From Catonia carolina (Eukaryota; Arthropoda; Insecta; Hemiptera; Achilidae), in NCBI GenBank assembly GCA_035578175.1, contig JAQMRL010000001.1, forward strand, positions 51,917,553 to 51,981,552: a stretch of DNA of 64,000 bases. Reading direction: 5' to 3'. Below, piece by piece: positions 12,151-24,110 of this stretch (position 1 is its first letter; each line of letters begins with the position of its first letter). The notes under the pieces are model-generated. The model was not told where the DNA came from and made no database searches. It worked only from the letters and a program-made list of their open reading frames with translations. The translations under genes and the position numbers were made by a program.

Positions 12151-12531
12151 ATGTTTAAGTCATCAGCCGAAAAACTGGTTTAAACATCTAGAGGGTTTAT
12201 TAGGTAAAAAAGGAATGAGTGGTTTAGGATGCCTTCCTCACTGAATGAAAAAGTATGCTTATCAGCATGCCAGGCCCTCTGAAAAGCATCTACTTTCCAC
12301 CCTGCGAATGCCACCTTCACTTTATTCACCACAGGGTCTGCTGTGTAATGAAATGTATTACTCTCAGAGGAGATAATTCTTCTGGCAAGCCCCCTTTGCA
12401 CCTCTACCTCTTCTGTTCTTGAATGCTTCAGTCGTATGGCTGACCATGTGATAAGACACAGAACTATTTTTGTAGCCCTTGAACTAGCAGGTCGAGTGCA
12501 AATAATTTAACACTCCACCTTTCTGTTATGA
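12151..12531 (-). repeat. Dispersed repeat family A, copy 3
   Basis: Antisense full-length copy. On the minus strand it has an open stretch (12180-12401, 73 codons) including DPVVN and FQRAWHADKHTF, closely matching the stretch in copy 4. That hints that the family derives partly from coding sequence, but no copy has a long intact ORF. Confidence 0.85.
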
Positions 12532-12858
12532 ACAAAAATTAGTAATAAAATACATAATTCTACATTTAAAATATTAAAATAAAAAAACGATTAGTAATTT
12601 TTACTTCTAAAATTTGCCCCAATAACCCTTAATAGTCGAAACCACCTAATATCGGTAATACAATTGTTAAAATGCACCGAAAAATTAATCAGTTCGAAAA
12701 AATATACCAGCTTTTATTTACATTACATTAGAAATATAGATGGGTTTGCTAACGATGGCGATGACTGATGTAATGACTCCGATGGTGACTGGCGAGAAAG
12801 AGAGAGGTGGTGCTTAGGAAGCGAGAGACGGCTGGGGCTTTAAATCCTCACATGAATA
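12532..12858. other. Intergenic spacer
   Basis: No identified element. 12740-12840 is a GC-richer stretch with irregular GATGG/GATGAC triplets. Confidence 0.4.
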
Positions 12859-12860
12859 TA

Positions 12861-13535
12861 CGAGGTGTGGCTATTCAATAACGAGACTAACGTTGTAAAA
12901 AATTTAATTTTAATTTTATACATAATCACTTATTGTCACCTTCAATATACACTCCTTCTCTATCCCTTCACCGCTCCATACGAATTTTTCATTGTTGGAA
13001 ATAGTGCTGGAATTCATCTTCTGTCAGTTCCTTCAGGACACGTGCCCCTTTCTCTTTTACAGCTTCCACAGACTCAAATCTTGTCCCTTTTAATGCAGAT
13101 TTCACCTTAGGGAACATGTAGAAGTCATATGGCGCAAGATCTGGTGAATAAGGTGGATGTTCTAACACTGAGATGCTGCACTTGGCTAGGAATCTCTTAA
13201 CAGATAACGCGGAATGAGCTGGCGCATTGTCTTGGTGAAGAACCCATGATTTGTCCTTCTACATTTCGGGGCGTTTTTCCTTACTCTTTGACGTACTTTA
13301 GAAACTACCTCAAAGTAGTACTAATATTGATTAATTATTTGACCTTTAGGTACCCAGTGAAGGTACACAATCCCATGGATACAAAAAAAAAAACAATCAT
13401 CATTGCTTTAAATTTTGACTTGCTCATACGAGCTTTTTTGGCTGTCGGTGAAGTTCGGCTCTTCCAGTGCATGGATTGGCGCTTCGTTTCCGGATCATAA
13501 GTAAAAAACCACACTTCATTGTATTTTATTATCTT
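12861..13535 (-). pseudogene. Mariner transposase C-terminal half and 3' inverted end, degraded
   Basis: On the minus strand this reads from a WFFTYDPETKRQS block through ARMSKSK, then a corrupted middle, then LHQDNAPAHSA and PPYSPDLAPYDFY, ending GVYIEGDNK and a stop at 12926-12928. The Asp in HQDN and the Asp in APYD are the last two acidic residues of the mariner D,D34D triad. Frameshifts between 13250 and 13400 and two stops near the C terminus inactivate it. The 3' end continues to CGAGGTGTGGC at 12861 with TA outside, the expected inverted end. The first catalytic Asp and the DNA-binding region are absent. Confidence 0.88.
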
Positions 13536-13536
13536 T

Positions 13537-13775
13537 TACCTGTTCCCTAAAGTGAAATCTGCATTAAAAGGGACAAGATTTGAGTCTGTGGAAGCTGCAA
13601 AAGAGAAAGCGGCACGTGTCCTAAAGGAGCTGACAGAAGATGACTTCCAGCACTGCTTCCAACAATGGAAAATTCTCATGGAGCGTTTTAGGGATAGAGA
13701 AGGAGTGTATATTGAAGGAGACAATAAGTGATTATGTATAAAATTAAAAAAAAAATTTACAATATATAGAACTTT
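13537..13775 (+). pseudogene. Mariner transposase C-terminal fragment in opposite orientation
   Basis: Starting at TTTTACCTGTTCCC, the plus strand encodes a fragment from FYLFPKVKSALKG to GVYIEGDNK with a stop at 13729-13731, almost the same protein as the antisense copy just upstream. It is open for about 65 codons. The matching 3' UTR (GTGATTATGTATAAAATTAA) follows, but the outer inverted end is missing. The two 3' ends point away from each other around 13536, so this is a rearranged product, not a simple insertion. Confidence 0.88.
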
Positions 13776-14594
13776 ATAAAAAAGTAGATTTGATTGATTT
13801 TTAGTTTGGATCAGTATTTCTTATTAATGTCACAAGTTGTTAAAGAAATGGAGCGGAAATAAAAATGTAAGTTGTATGATATATCTTTATAGAATTGCAT
13901 TAGAATAAATTTTCTTGCCAACCGATATCTACTGAATCACAACTGTTAAAAATAAAATAACGCTAAGAGCTAGAGCAGATTGTAAGTAAAGTGGTGTATA
14001 GTGGAATTGAGTTTAAGTTCACTAGCTGTATAACTGTCTAGTGGATTTATTTATTAAAGACAAGAGCAGGACAAACAGTGTAATGCCATCTACAACATGA
14101 TATAGGCTTAAATAGTGAGACAGTTATTGCACCATAGCATCTTTACGGGTGGTCTTTCTCATCCGACTTCGCATGCACAAACTGTTGAACAGTACTACAA
14201 CTAAGGTGCTGTATTAACTTTTCTAGTTTCCTGTCCCGTATAGCGGTTTTATTGATGGAATTGTCAATAATCCTCATTCTATTTTAATGGCAGGCCTACA
14301 ATAAAATTGCTACGGGAAATTCTGTAAATTTGTAAGGTATTATTTACATAGAAAGAACAATTATTTTAATTTACAAAAATAATTTAATTTCTTTTCTAAT
14401 AATCAGAAGTTAGGAGTGTTGGACTTTTCTCTCTTGTGAATTTTTCTACAGCCTAGTCTTATCATTTTCTACGTCCCATACGCCAGAATTATCTATTTTG
14501 AAATCATCCTCTCCTCATTGTACCCACTATTCCATTTCTCCATTCCATATCTGGCCGCACTTCATATTTTTGGTGGTTCACTAATATGAGATAA
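13776..14594. other. Intergenic DNA, nothing recognised
   Basis: AT-rich, short ORFs, no repeat match. Confidence 0.5.
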
Positions 14595-14860
14595 AAAAAA
14601 ACTCGAAGCCTTCGAGATTTTGTGCCATTATAGATTGCTGCAGATATTATGGATGGATTAAGAACACTCAGATCTGTGTGAGATTGAATAAGAAAATAAA
14701 ATTATGAATACTGTTAAAAGTAGAAAACTGCAGTACTTTTAACATGTGATAAAAGGAAAAAATTACAGAATGCTGAAAAATATAGTGTAGCAAAGATAGA
14801 GTAAGTGTCGTCCAGGTCAACGAAGGACTTCATGTTGACAGAATCTTCGGGACTGTATGT
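14595..14860 (+). pseudogene. Degraded LINE C-terminal fragment
   Basis: Scattered but ordered pieces match the C-terminal part of the LINE at 18465-20777: LEAF near 14602, a segment readable as SRKLQYF-HVIKGKNYRML, GQRRTS and NLRD near 14850. Frames are broken several times and both the upstream RT and the AAG tail are missing. Assignment rests on motif order. Confidence 0.7.
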
Positions 14861-16999
14861 AAATTTAGTTTCCCTTTTTTGACGGCCAATCGATAAAACT
14901 CAAGTAGCTTTGATGGAAATAAACTTTATCATAACACTGTACCAAGAATGTACCAAGAAGAACCAAGCACTGTACTTTATTCCATCATTTTCAGATGATT
15001 ATATTATAACAAACTCCTATTATCGATTTTATTCATAAAGCTGTCATGTAAACTCATTATCCACATGGTTCACATTTGTAGCCTACTCAATAACTCAGTC
15101 TATCTGACCAACCAGGATCTTTTTTTCGTTTTTCCTAGTGAGTTCTCGATTTCCAGTAATATAATATGTGAGTACACTCTATTTTTGATCGGATTCTATA
15201 TTTGGTTTCATTTCGAAAGATGGATGACTTTTTAGTTTATGCAATTCTATATCCCATTTCGCTGTTTTTTTTTCATTTACTTACTGTTACCCCCCCAAAT
15301 AATTGTATACAGTATGTACAAATATTTCTGAAGAAATATTTTCGATGAAAGCTGGTTACTTTCTTTCTTTCAGTGAGAAATGCAAGAAAAGTTGTTTACA
15401 ACCAACAGTTAATAAAACAAAATGGATTGATTGTTAATGTCATCCCGGTTATGAATCCTAGAATTTGAAATCAAGTCATTTTTCCTTCTCTCTATGGCTT
15501 AATATCCTTCAGCAGCATTTCGCACAAATTGATCCAAAGTTTTGACTGATTTTGACGTTGCATTTACTAAAGTACGACAATCAAATCTAATCAAAGTTCT
15601 TGCAAAATTTAAAATCACAGTCAATTTTGTGGAGTTTTACCCTGAACTGATTTGACTGATTTTGGAGCACAATGAGCAATTTTATTTCTTTTTCCTCAGA
15701 TTGTTTTGCACAATAATACTAGCGCAGACGGTGAAAAGGTGATAGACGAGAACGAGGGACGAAAAGTTTCCGTTTTTACCGGGCAATAGATATAGATCCA
15801 CCTGGCATAGAAACCAGAGGGAAAGTGTAATTCAGGAAAACTAAAACTTAAGAGAATATTAAACAGAAATTTTGAAACATTGTTTAATTTCCTTAATTTA
15901 TCTGGTGCAGTTGGTCTTAATTTTAAAATAAAAACAAAAACATACTCTGTTAATAAACTGACATCGGCAGAGAGAAATGGTGAGATGAGGGGAGAAAAAA
16001 GAAGATGAAGTGTTTTCAAATGCAACTTCTTGTACAATTTTACTGGTTGCTGAAAATTAATACACAACATGATTTACGGCATCGGTCCAAGGGAAAATTC
16101 TCTAAAATAATTTGTGGTCATTTGTGAGATCATTTGATTTTTTAAGTTTCTAACGTGGCAAAATAAAAAAAATATATTGGTAATATTTAATTTCGTTAAT
16201 AGTCATCGAGCAAGTTAAACAAACGTGGATGTGTTAACCATTAAGCAATTTTGATATTGTATTTTAAAATAATATTTTTTATTACAGATAATTAAAAGGA
16301 TACTGAAAAATAAAAGAAACGAAAGAGACAAATTTTGTTGCTTTTGCAAAAATAATTGTTACAGTTCTCATTTATCTTTTGTATAGTTTCGGCCAATTTG
16401 TGTTATTAGATTTAAGATGAAACGGCGATAGCAAGCGAACGAGTTAAGAATAAAGCTGTTAAGAGAAGGATATGGCTTGAGTCTGCAGTCCGGGGTTCCA
16501 AGCCTGGAGCAGTAAGTGGCTGCAGGCGAAGTGCCAAGGGCTGTCCTAATGAAATGTCCCCTTCAGATCAATAAGCTCTCTCTAATAATATAACTTCTGT
16601 TTTCTACGTCTTTTATTGCGTCTCTTGGTTAATGGGGCTGTGTCGTGGCTGCGTTTTATGGGTACCTCCTGTGTGCGCTATATGACACCGTCATCTGGAC
16701 CTCACCCTATCGGCCTTCATCGCCCTATTTATTACAGCTATTATTTATATTTTATATGGCCTTAAAAACCATTAAATTCCACATATCAACCGACACTTTT
16801 TTTAAATTATTTAGACTATTAATTTTGAGAACGTTTAACAGATTATTTTTATTTCTTCCCACCTTATTTCTGAGATAACTTATTGCCTACTTTTAAGTTT
16901 TTACATTAAGAACTACTTTATTTTTATTTCATAGAGTAGAAGTAAGTTCTTCGGATTATCAAAGATAATAACTGATTTAAAATGAATTTTAAACTTTTT
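14861..16999. other. Intergenic DNA without an identified gene
   Basis: Holds chance ORFs, for example 15696-16070 minus (124 codons) with no recognisable domain. 16430-16580 is GC-richer with a B-box-like GGGGTTCCAAGCC but no clear A box, so I did not call a SINE there. Confidence 0.45.
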
Positions 17000-17295
17000 T
17001 CAACTAAAACTGCGTTATACTCGTACTTACACTTCGGAGACGAAGGTTTCTGGTTCAAATCCTAGTAAAGGTAGTTACTTTTATACGGATTTGAATACTA
17101 GACTGTGATTACCGGTGCACTTTGATGGTTGGGTTTCAATTAACCATACTCTCTCAGGAATGCTCGGCCTGAGTCTGTATAAGACTACACCTCATTTACA
17201 TGTCATATAATTATATTATCATCCTCATCTCATTGGGTCATGGGGTTGCTTATTGTTCTAAATTGAACAGATTGTAACGTACACACATTAGGAAA
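17000..17295 (+). mobile_element. tRNA-derived SINE, body shared with 55835-56035
   Basis: A B box (TGGTTCAAATCC) lies near 17051-17062, followed by a body that also occurs at 55835-56035: TTGATGGTTGGG, TCAATTAA, CTCTCAGGAATG, CCTGAGTCTG and TTGAACAGATTGTAACGTAC. Two copies with the same 3' end support a SINE family. The A-box half is poorly preserved. Confidence 0.7.
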
Positions 17296-18464
17296 AATAG
17301 AAAGAAAAGAATACTTACTCATAAACACATTAATAAAATTTTGTACCACAACATTTCTTTTAGAATTGTGGAATATAGAACTACCAGATATGAAAAGCAC
17401 CGTACTATGGCCTCTGTCAAAATTCATAACAACCTACCTACTACGACTAAAAGATTTTCCACTGTGCAGTTTTCAAACTAAACTCAGAGTTTCTGCTAAA
17501 AAAATATTAATGAATCCTTTAATACTCGTTAAAATCAATTTCTTAAAACTGGGTTCAACTGTCTCGTTCGAGTTTACAATGTTACTAGTAGACCTACTAC
17601 TAAGTTAGTGGAAATGAAATATTTTCTATATAGCGTAATTTTTTAAAAAAACTCAATTTTGTACATTTTTTACCACACATTTATTTTTATTATTCCTTTT
17701 TTAAATTTAATTTCAAAAGGTTATCAATGTATGTTCAAACTTATTCAAATTTATGTTCCAAGATATGTATTAAATTGTGCTAATTTTTCAAGGATTGTTT
17801 TAAAACATATAAATATTTTTCAATGTGTGTCATTAAATTACTTATCATTATATTATTTTAATTTTTTCTGAATGAAAGCGCAACTGTATAATGTGTAATT
17901 AATAAGTTGTAACACTGTACATTCTCATTATTATGAACTAATTTGTAGTCAATTAGTTTGAGTATAATGTTTGGCTGTCGTGGTCAAGGTTTCCTTACAA
18001 TTTTCCTCGACCACCCCAAACAAATGCCTTTCTTGTTTTGGATCCTATTGAGTAGTAAGTACCTTTACCTACTCCAAATATTGTTAGCTAGCCAAATTAA
18101 CGTATTTATTTTATACGACAATAAAGTTTATATTTTTGATTGAAATGTAAGACAAATAGTTATCACTTTGTGGCTGACAGGACCAAGGATTGGCGGCCAA
18201 GGAGTGTAGTTTACCAAACAACTTAAGTTATATTAAAAAGCTTATGAAATTGTTGGTAACTAAAACTTCACCAAGAGAAATAACGAATTATCACCAAAAT
18301 AATAAAATTTAATTTTCCCGTTTCAGGAGGCAATAATGTCATTCTTGACGAGCTTCACTGACGCCTCCGGTGTGATTAGAATAAACGATCAGGAATCCAT
18401 GCGGGCTTGGGAATTTCTGGAGTCCAGACTTTTATACGTTATTATCAAAAAAGTAGGAACAACA
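17296..18464. other. Intergenic DNA with one weak exon-like segment
   Basis: Mostly AT-rich with chance ORFs. At 18310-18330 a pyrimidine-rich stretch ends in TTTCAG, followed by a GC-richer segment open for about 46 codons up to the LINE. The 3' part, 18450-18500, is a degenerate run of GTAGGAA units. Confidence 0.35.
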
Positions 18465-18514
18465 TAGTAGGAACAAAGTAGGAAAAGTAGGAAAAGGAAA
18501 GGAACATCATCATC

Positions 18515-20730
18515 AGGAATCAGATAGATTATATCATGGTCAATAAAAGGTTCAGAAATAGTTTCACGGAAGTTAAGACATACCCAAGCGCTGATGCCTG
18601 CACCGATCATATTCTCCTCATGGGGTCAATGAAAATCAGACTCAAGATAGTGAAAAAAGTGAAGATTCAGCCTAGACTTGACGTCAGAAGACTGAAGAGT
18701 TCGGGAACTAAGGAGGTTATGACGAAGGATATCAATGAAAGGCTACATAATGTCAATAAAAACACTGATGCAGAGACCTTATGGAGAGAATTGAAAAACC
18801 AAGTAGTGGAATCTTCAAACGGTCATCTGAGGGTAACAGGAAGAGAGAGAGGAGTGGAATGGATGAATGATGAGATACTGGGCCTGATGGATGAGAGACG
18901 AGAATGGAAGGGCAGAGACATGGCAGAATATAAAAGGATACATAAGGAAATACAAAGGAAGATAAAGACTGCAAAAGAGAAATGGCTGAGAGGGAAATGT
19001 GAGGAGATTGAGGAACTGGATAGAAGATATGATTTGTTCAATATGCACAAGAAGATAAGGGAAATGACTGGAACAGCATATAAATCTCATCCTAATGTAT
19101 TATCGGATGGAAATAAGATAATTTTTGAGACAAAAAATAAAGTAAAGCTTTGGGAAGAATATGTCAAACAGCTTTTTGAAGATGAAGAAAGGCCATCACA
19201 CGAGGAACAAACAGCGGCTGACTCAGGACCTGAAATATTGAGGGAGGAGGTTCTTAAAGTGGTACAAGAGGCGAAGGTGGGAAAGGCACCTGGACCAGAT
19301 GATATTTACTCCGAAGTTTTGAAGCTCATAGATGAGGAAAACTAGGTGTAATAACCGCACTGTTCAATATTATATATTCCACTGGACATATACCAAAGGA
19401 ATGGTTGAAGTCAACATTTGTGACTATTCCAAAAAAGCTAAATGCAAGATTATGTAGAGATCACCGCACAATAAGTCTAATGAGCAATGTATTGAAACTA
19501 TTCCTAAAAATTATTCATAAACGGGTATATGGAAAATGTGAGGAGTATATCAGTGAAACACAGTTCGGATTCAGAAATGGTCTGGGCACTAGAGACGCCA
19601 TATTCTGTTTACAAGTTCTTGTGCAAAGATGTATGGACATGGGCAAAGATGTATATATAGCATTCATCGACTATGAAACAGCATTCGATCGAATAAAGCA
19701 TCACAAACTTATACATGTCCTGAGGAAAGTAGGACTGGATGACAAGGACATAAGGATTATTGCAAACCTGTATTGGCATCAAACGGCCAACGTCAGAGTA
19801 GATGGTGAAATCACAGAAGACATGGAGATAAAAAGAGGTGTGAGACAGGGTTGTGTGCTATCACCAACACTTTTTAACATCTGCTCGGAGGAAATTTTAG
19901 CGGAAGCTCTGAATGCAAGTCAGGAAGGCATTGTAATTAATGGGGAGGTACTAAATAATATACGCTATGCAGTTGATACCGCCTTGCTGGCCGACTCGAT
20001 GGAAGGTGTGCAAATCCTTTTGTCCAAAGTATACACCGCCAGTAAGGATATGGGTCTGAATATGAACGTTTCAAAGACCAAATATATGGTAATTTCGAAA
20101 GCGCCGCTGATAAACAACATACAAATTAAGCTTAACAATGCGACTATAGAAAGGGTATTGCAATATAAATATCTGGGGTGTTGGATGAATGATAAATGGG
20201 ATTTGTCTCAGGAGATAAGGGTGAGGATAGAGACCGCTCGTAGCGCATTCTGCAGAATGAGACCAGTGCTGAGCAACCGTAACATCAACCTTAAAATTAG
20301 AATTCGAATGGCGCAGTGTTATGTGTTCTCTGTTCTCCTTTATGGTTTGGAGGGATGGACGTTGACAAAGGTCCTGCGTAACAAGCTGGAAGCCTTCGAA
20401 TTATGGGTATATAGACGGATATTGAGGATCTCATGGAGAGAAAGAGTAAGAAATATGGAAATGTTGGAAAGAATTGGTAAACAGATGGAGATCTTGCACA
20501 AGATTAAGGTCCGCAAATTACAATACTTTGCTCATGTGATGAGGAATGAGAAGTATAGAATCCTCCAACTGGTGATGCAGGGAAAAGTCGAGGGAAGGAG
20601 ACAACCCGGCCGTAGGAGGACGTCTTGGATCAAGAACCTCAGAGAGTGGTATGGGAGTAGTACAAGTGAACTGTTTAGAGCAGCCGTCTCCAAGGTGCAG
20701 ATAGCCATGATGATTGCTAATCTTCGTTAG
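18515..20730 (+). pseudogene. LINE endonuclease-reverse transcriptase, inactivated
   Basis: The product nicks target DNA and copies element RNA into the genome. It starts within the endonuclease at RNQIDYIMVN; the usual SDH motif reads TDH at 18602-18610. A linker and KAPGPDD follow. A one-base deletion near 19345 creates a stop and shifts the frame. The second frame (19405-20730, 441 codons) carries the RT: FGFRNGLGT, AFIDYETAFD (first catalytic Asp at residue 89), GVRQGCVLSP, then YAVD at 19966-19977 where the family norm is YADD. The C-terminal region has YKYLG, EAFELWVYRRIL and GRRQPGRRR, ending MMIANLR. Loss of the catalytic Asp and the frameshift make it inactive. Confidence 0.9.
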
Positions 20731-20744
20731 AAGAATGCAACTAC

Positions 20745-20777
20745 AAGAAGAAGAAGAAGAAGAAGAAGAAGAAGAAG
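20745..20777 (+). repeat. (AAG)11 LINE tail
   Basis: Eleven perfect AAG repeats start 14 bases after the LINE stop codon, where a retrotransposon tail is expected. Confidence 0.9.
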
Positions 20778-22399
20778 GAACAACACCTGGAACGTACAAG
20801 TGAACAAAGAATTTCCGAGCTTGCAATAATTACAATTAATTATAAAACTTAGACAACTAACAAATGCAATAAGAATCCTTCAATAAAATAAATTACAAAA
20901 CTTAAGCTTAAACTAGACTTGACTATAAGTGATTCACTTAACGATCAAACCAACGGTTTACCTTTTCAAAACTATTTGATACCACCCGTACACACACACG
21001 CACTATTAACTTAATTCAGAACCGAACCCGTAATTACACTATTTCGAACCTGCCCACAATTCTCATTTACAATTCAAATACTGAATAACTCAGTACAAGG
21101 CGCTAACAGTTATTGTTTTGACAGAGCTATAAAAACAGTGTCTTTGTAGCTGCCGTCTGGTAGTTTCCCAAACAATTGAGAGCTTCTAACAATTTCTCCG
21201 CTATCTGGAACATCGTTGAAGAAATCAAAATAAAAACAAACGTTTCTATTTGTTTCGATCTTCGTGAATTCCTATTCAAAACTTCAATTCATCGAAATAC
21301 ATTATTCTTATTCATACAATACTTCACAGAATTCACAACTTCTTACAATAACAATTTATTCCGTTTTTAGAATATTGCTGTACAATGTTACAATATTAAA
21401 TTAGTAAAATTAATATTTGTTTTATTAAAAACTTGTTCAGTCATCTTCTGAATTGTTTTTCATTAGTTTTATGTTACCGTTCTTTCAGGACCTTGTATCA
21501 ATATTTTGTATACAAGTAATTGTTCATAAATTTAATATTAACGTTGTAACGTATCATATTATAGAAAAGTCTATTTAGATAAATTTGGATAGTTACCAAT
21601 ATTTATGATAGACATCTTGGTACGTATAACATTGACTGGAACGAGGAGAGTTATTTTTAGTGCAGTTAACTGCATAGTATAGGGAACAGGTGCGGGGTGT
21701 GGAGGAACGACGTTGTGGTGGGTGACATGGACATCAGTATTATAAACTCAGCTGGTGTGTAGCGTAGTTGGCAGGCCATTGACATGCGGCACCCCACATA
21801 AACACTCTATTTTATGTCGTACTTCCGTTTCCCTAGTCCACTTGCATTAACAGATATTGATTGTATTACACCCTCGTTTGACATTAATGTGGTACCAGTG
21901 CATGTATTCCATTCTATGTCGGCCGCTGTAGTTGAAGCCTTTATCGCTCGTTCTTGTCTCTGCTTAACCGACATTATACTGCGTTTAAAATAATTGGAAG
22001 CTGGCGTGAATATTTTAAGCAGACAGTCAAACACTGTATGACTCCGCCATCAGAAAACTCCATCCCACGGGTGACTGGATGCAGATAGTATGCACTTTAT
22101 TCTGCTCAACTGAATCTCATTTCCTTAGCCAACTGCCTACTAAAGATTTGTTTTTATTCTAATTGGATTCGTTATTTATAATGATCACTCATTGCTCTGC
22201 ATAATGTATAAAATTTACACCCGTGTAAATACATTTATTTAAGCCCTAGAATAGTGTTCATAAGATAACTTTACAAACAACTCGGTAATTCCCTTTAAGT
22301 TTCTAATAAATAGTGTAAACAGGTATTTTAATAAGTAATAAACACTCCATACTTAAATTTAATTTATATTTACACAAGTATGTAGTTTAAAAAAAGTTA
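20778..22399. other. Intergenic DNA, one GC-richer segment
   Basis: AT-rich apart from 21650-22080, which is GC-richer and lacks homopolymers. A short antisense ORF there (21807-22034, 75 codons) has no recognisable domain and I do not call it a gene. Confidence 0.4.
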
Positions 22400-22475
22400 A
22401 ACCTCACTAGTCGGGCAAGCTACTTGTTAAGGTAACCAGTTAAAAGTCATCCGTGAACAAAATACCACTGGTTCT
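22400..22475 (+). repeat. Dispersed repeat family B, partial copy 2
   Basis: CACTAGTCGGGCAAGC, ACTTGTTAAGGT, AACCAG, CATCCGTGAACAAA and CCACTGG follow the same order as the middle of family B at 3040-3120. Both ends are lost. Confidence 0.7.
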
Positions 22476-22789
22476 TCCTTTCCCGTTACAAGCGTTCACA
22501 GTAGAAGCAAAAAATACATTAAACAAAAAATCATTATATAAAAATATTAAGATTACACCTTATAAGTATAGTGGCCTTACCAGAATCTATTATGCAACTG
22601 AAACAGTAAATTTCAAAAAATTAGATCATAAGTTAAACTTGAGAAAGCAGAGAGGAATGTCGCAAAGGAGATACAAACCTTAAAGTATAGGAAATAATGA
22701 TAAAATAATAAGTCTAATAAGTAAATTCTTATAAATTTCTAAAAATTTTTTAAAACACTATGTTGCGAGTGTAGCATTATTTTAGAGCG
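22476..22789. other. AT-rich spacer
   Basis: Contains one chance ORF (22453-22683) overlapping the B fragment. No identity. Confidence 0.4.
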
Positions 22790-23185
22790 AAACGTGGGTG
22801 ATAAGGTCTGTAGAAAGGAGAGGATAGAAGCTTTTGAAATGTGGTGTTATAAGAAAATGTTAAAAATTAAGTAGGGAACAAAAGTAGTTTAGAGGTTTAA
22901 AAAGAAGTAGGTCTATATGGAAACATCTTACCAGAAGAAGGGATAGGCTAGTGGGGCATATATTAAGACATTCAGGTATTGGTTTATCAATAATGGAGGG
23001 TAATATTGAGGGAGTGAATTAGGCTATAGAGGAAAGCAAAGGTTAGAATATTTAAAGAAAATTACAAAAGATGTAGGGTGTTACACAGGTATGTAGATAT
23101 GAAACGAGTTTCGCAATATAGAACAGCTTGGAGAACTGCATCCAACCAGTCGAGAGGCTGATGACAAAAAACGTAAATACTAGCA
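22790..23185 (+). pseudogene. 3' end of a second LINE type, degraded
   Basis: Pieces in changing frames spell the C-terminal end of an APE-type LINE: ETWVIRSVERRRIEAFEMWC, IWKHLTRRRDRLVGHILRH, IMEGNIEG, RLEYLKKITKDVG and AWRTASNQS, then a stop and an A-rich end. These blocks differ from the AAG-tailed family, so it is a separate lineage. At least four frame breaks lie within 400 bp. No RT catalytic domain remains. Confidence 0.85.
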
Positions 23186-23400
23186 AATCCGACCTTTACT
23201 AGACGCATTTCCAAAACCTTTGACTCAATCGCCTTTCAGAATTCATTACCTAACCATCAAGGAATGATTCTATATGGTACTTTTTTTAAATTAACACACG
23301 GTAATCTAAACTGCAATTTCATTGCTCTGCACTAAAAAATTAAAATTATGACAGCTGTAATTTACCACCAATATTCCCAAAGGGACACGCCTTTGTGTTC

Positions 23401-23746
23401 TAGCCTTATATCAGAACCAAGTAAAGCAAATATTCCTACGAGATGTAGCAAGGAGAAACAGTGTTGTTACATCAAAGTCCTGTAATTTTGAGGAATTGCC
23501 CTTTCCAGTTCAAAAGCCTTCATTTACCGGTCAGTGCCTATTTTTCTATTTCTATCAATTAAGTTCAAAGATATAGCCTTATATCAGAACCAAGTAAAGC
23601 AAATATTCCTACGAGATGTAGCAAGGAGAAACAGTGTTGTTACATCAAAGTCCTGTAATTTTGAGGAATTGCCCTTTCCAGTTCAAAAGCCTTCATTTAC
23701 CGGTCAGTGCCTATTTTTCTATTTCTATCAATTAAGTTCAAAGATA
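23401..23746 (+). repeat. Perfect 173-bp tandem duplication
   Basis: Positions 23401-23573 and 23574-23746 read identically. The unit is ordinary unique sequence without a transposon signature. Identity over the whole unit means a very recent duplication or an assembly artefact. Confidence 0.95.
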
Positions 23747-23954
23747 AACTCTTTCAGTTGTTGGATCTGAACTAAACGGGTTCTTCACATATGGTAAGCT
23801 TTACGTTGAGTCCGGTCGGATGATTCCCAGAACTTTCATACCCGCATTACCGTCATTGAAAATAATGTGTAGGATAAAGCATTCTTCCAGCCAAATCAGT
23901 CAGAATTGTTGAAACCTATGACCTTAAAACGATTGCATATACTAACAATCTTTG

Positions 23955-24110
23955 TATTTCAGTCATAGAGTAGGCTACTGGACTTCAACTCTGAAGTTCC
24001 CGGATTCAATCTGGAAGATTAAACATATTTTACACTGTAACTTAAAAGAATAACGTTTCACAACCTATATAGCAGCTAACCTCTACTGAAGTTGATGACT
24101 TAGAGACGAA
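23955..24110 (+). mobile_element. Possible tRNA-derived SINE
   Basis: A B-box-like CCCGGATTCAATCTGG is present near 23999-24014, preceded by an A-box-like TAGAGTAGGCTACTGGAC, and followed by a body ending GATGACTTAGAGACGAACG. No second copy in the window supports it. Confidence 0.35.

Larger units (their letters stand above)
18465..20777 (+). mobile_element. APE-type LINE ending in (AAG)11, 5'-truncated
   Basis: The copy begins inside the endonuclease domain, runs through a full reverse transcriptase and C-terminal region, and ends in eleven AAG triplets. A 10-bp direct repeat AGGAACAACA occurs at 18455-18464 and 20776-20785 and could be the target duplication, though the 5' side lies in a low-complexity GTAGGAA run. 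An endonuclease of this type with a short tandem-repeat tail fits RTE-like LINEs; the clade is tentative. Related fragments are at 5110-5450, 14595-14860 and 39454-39850. Confidence 0.85.

Noticed and set aside
15696..16070. 124-codon minus-strand ORF
   Set aside because: No domain, no homologous copy in the window and A/T-driven composition; consistent with chance in 64 kb.
18753..19090. Minus-strand ORFs opposite the LINE
   Set aside because: Shadows of the sense RT frame with no motif of their own.
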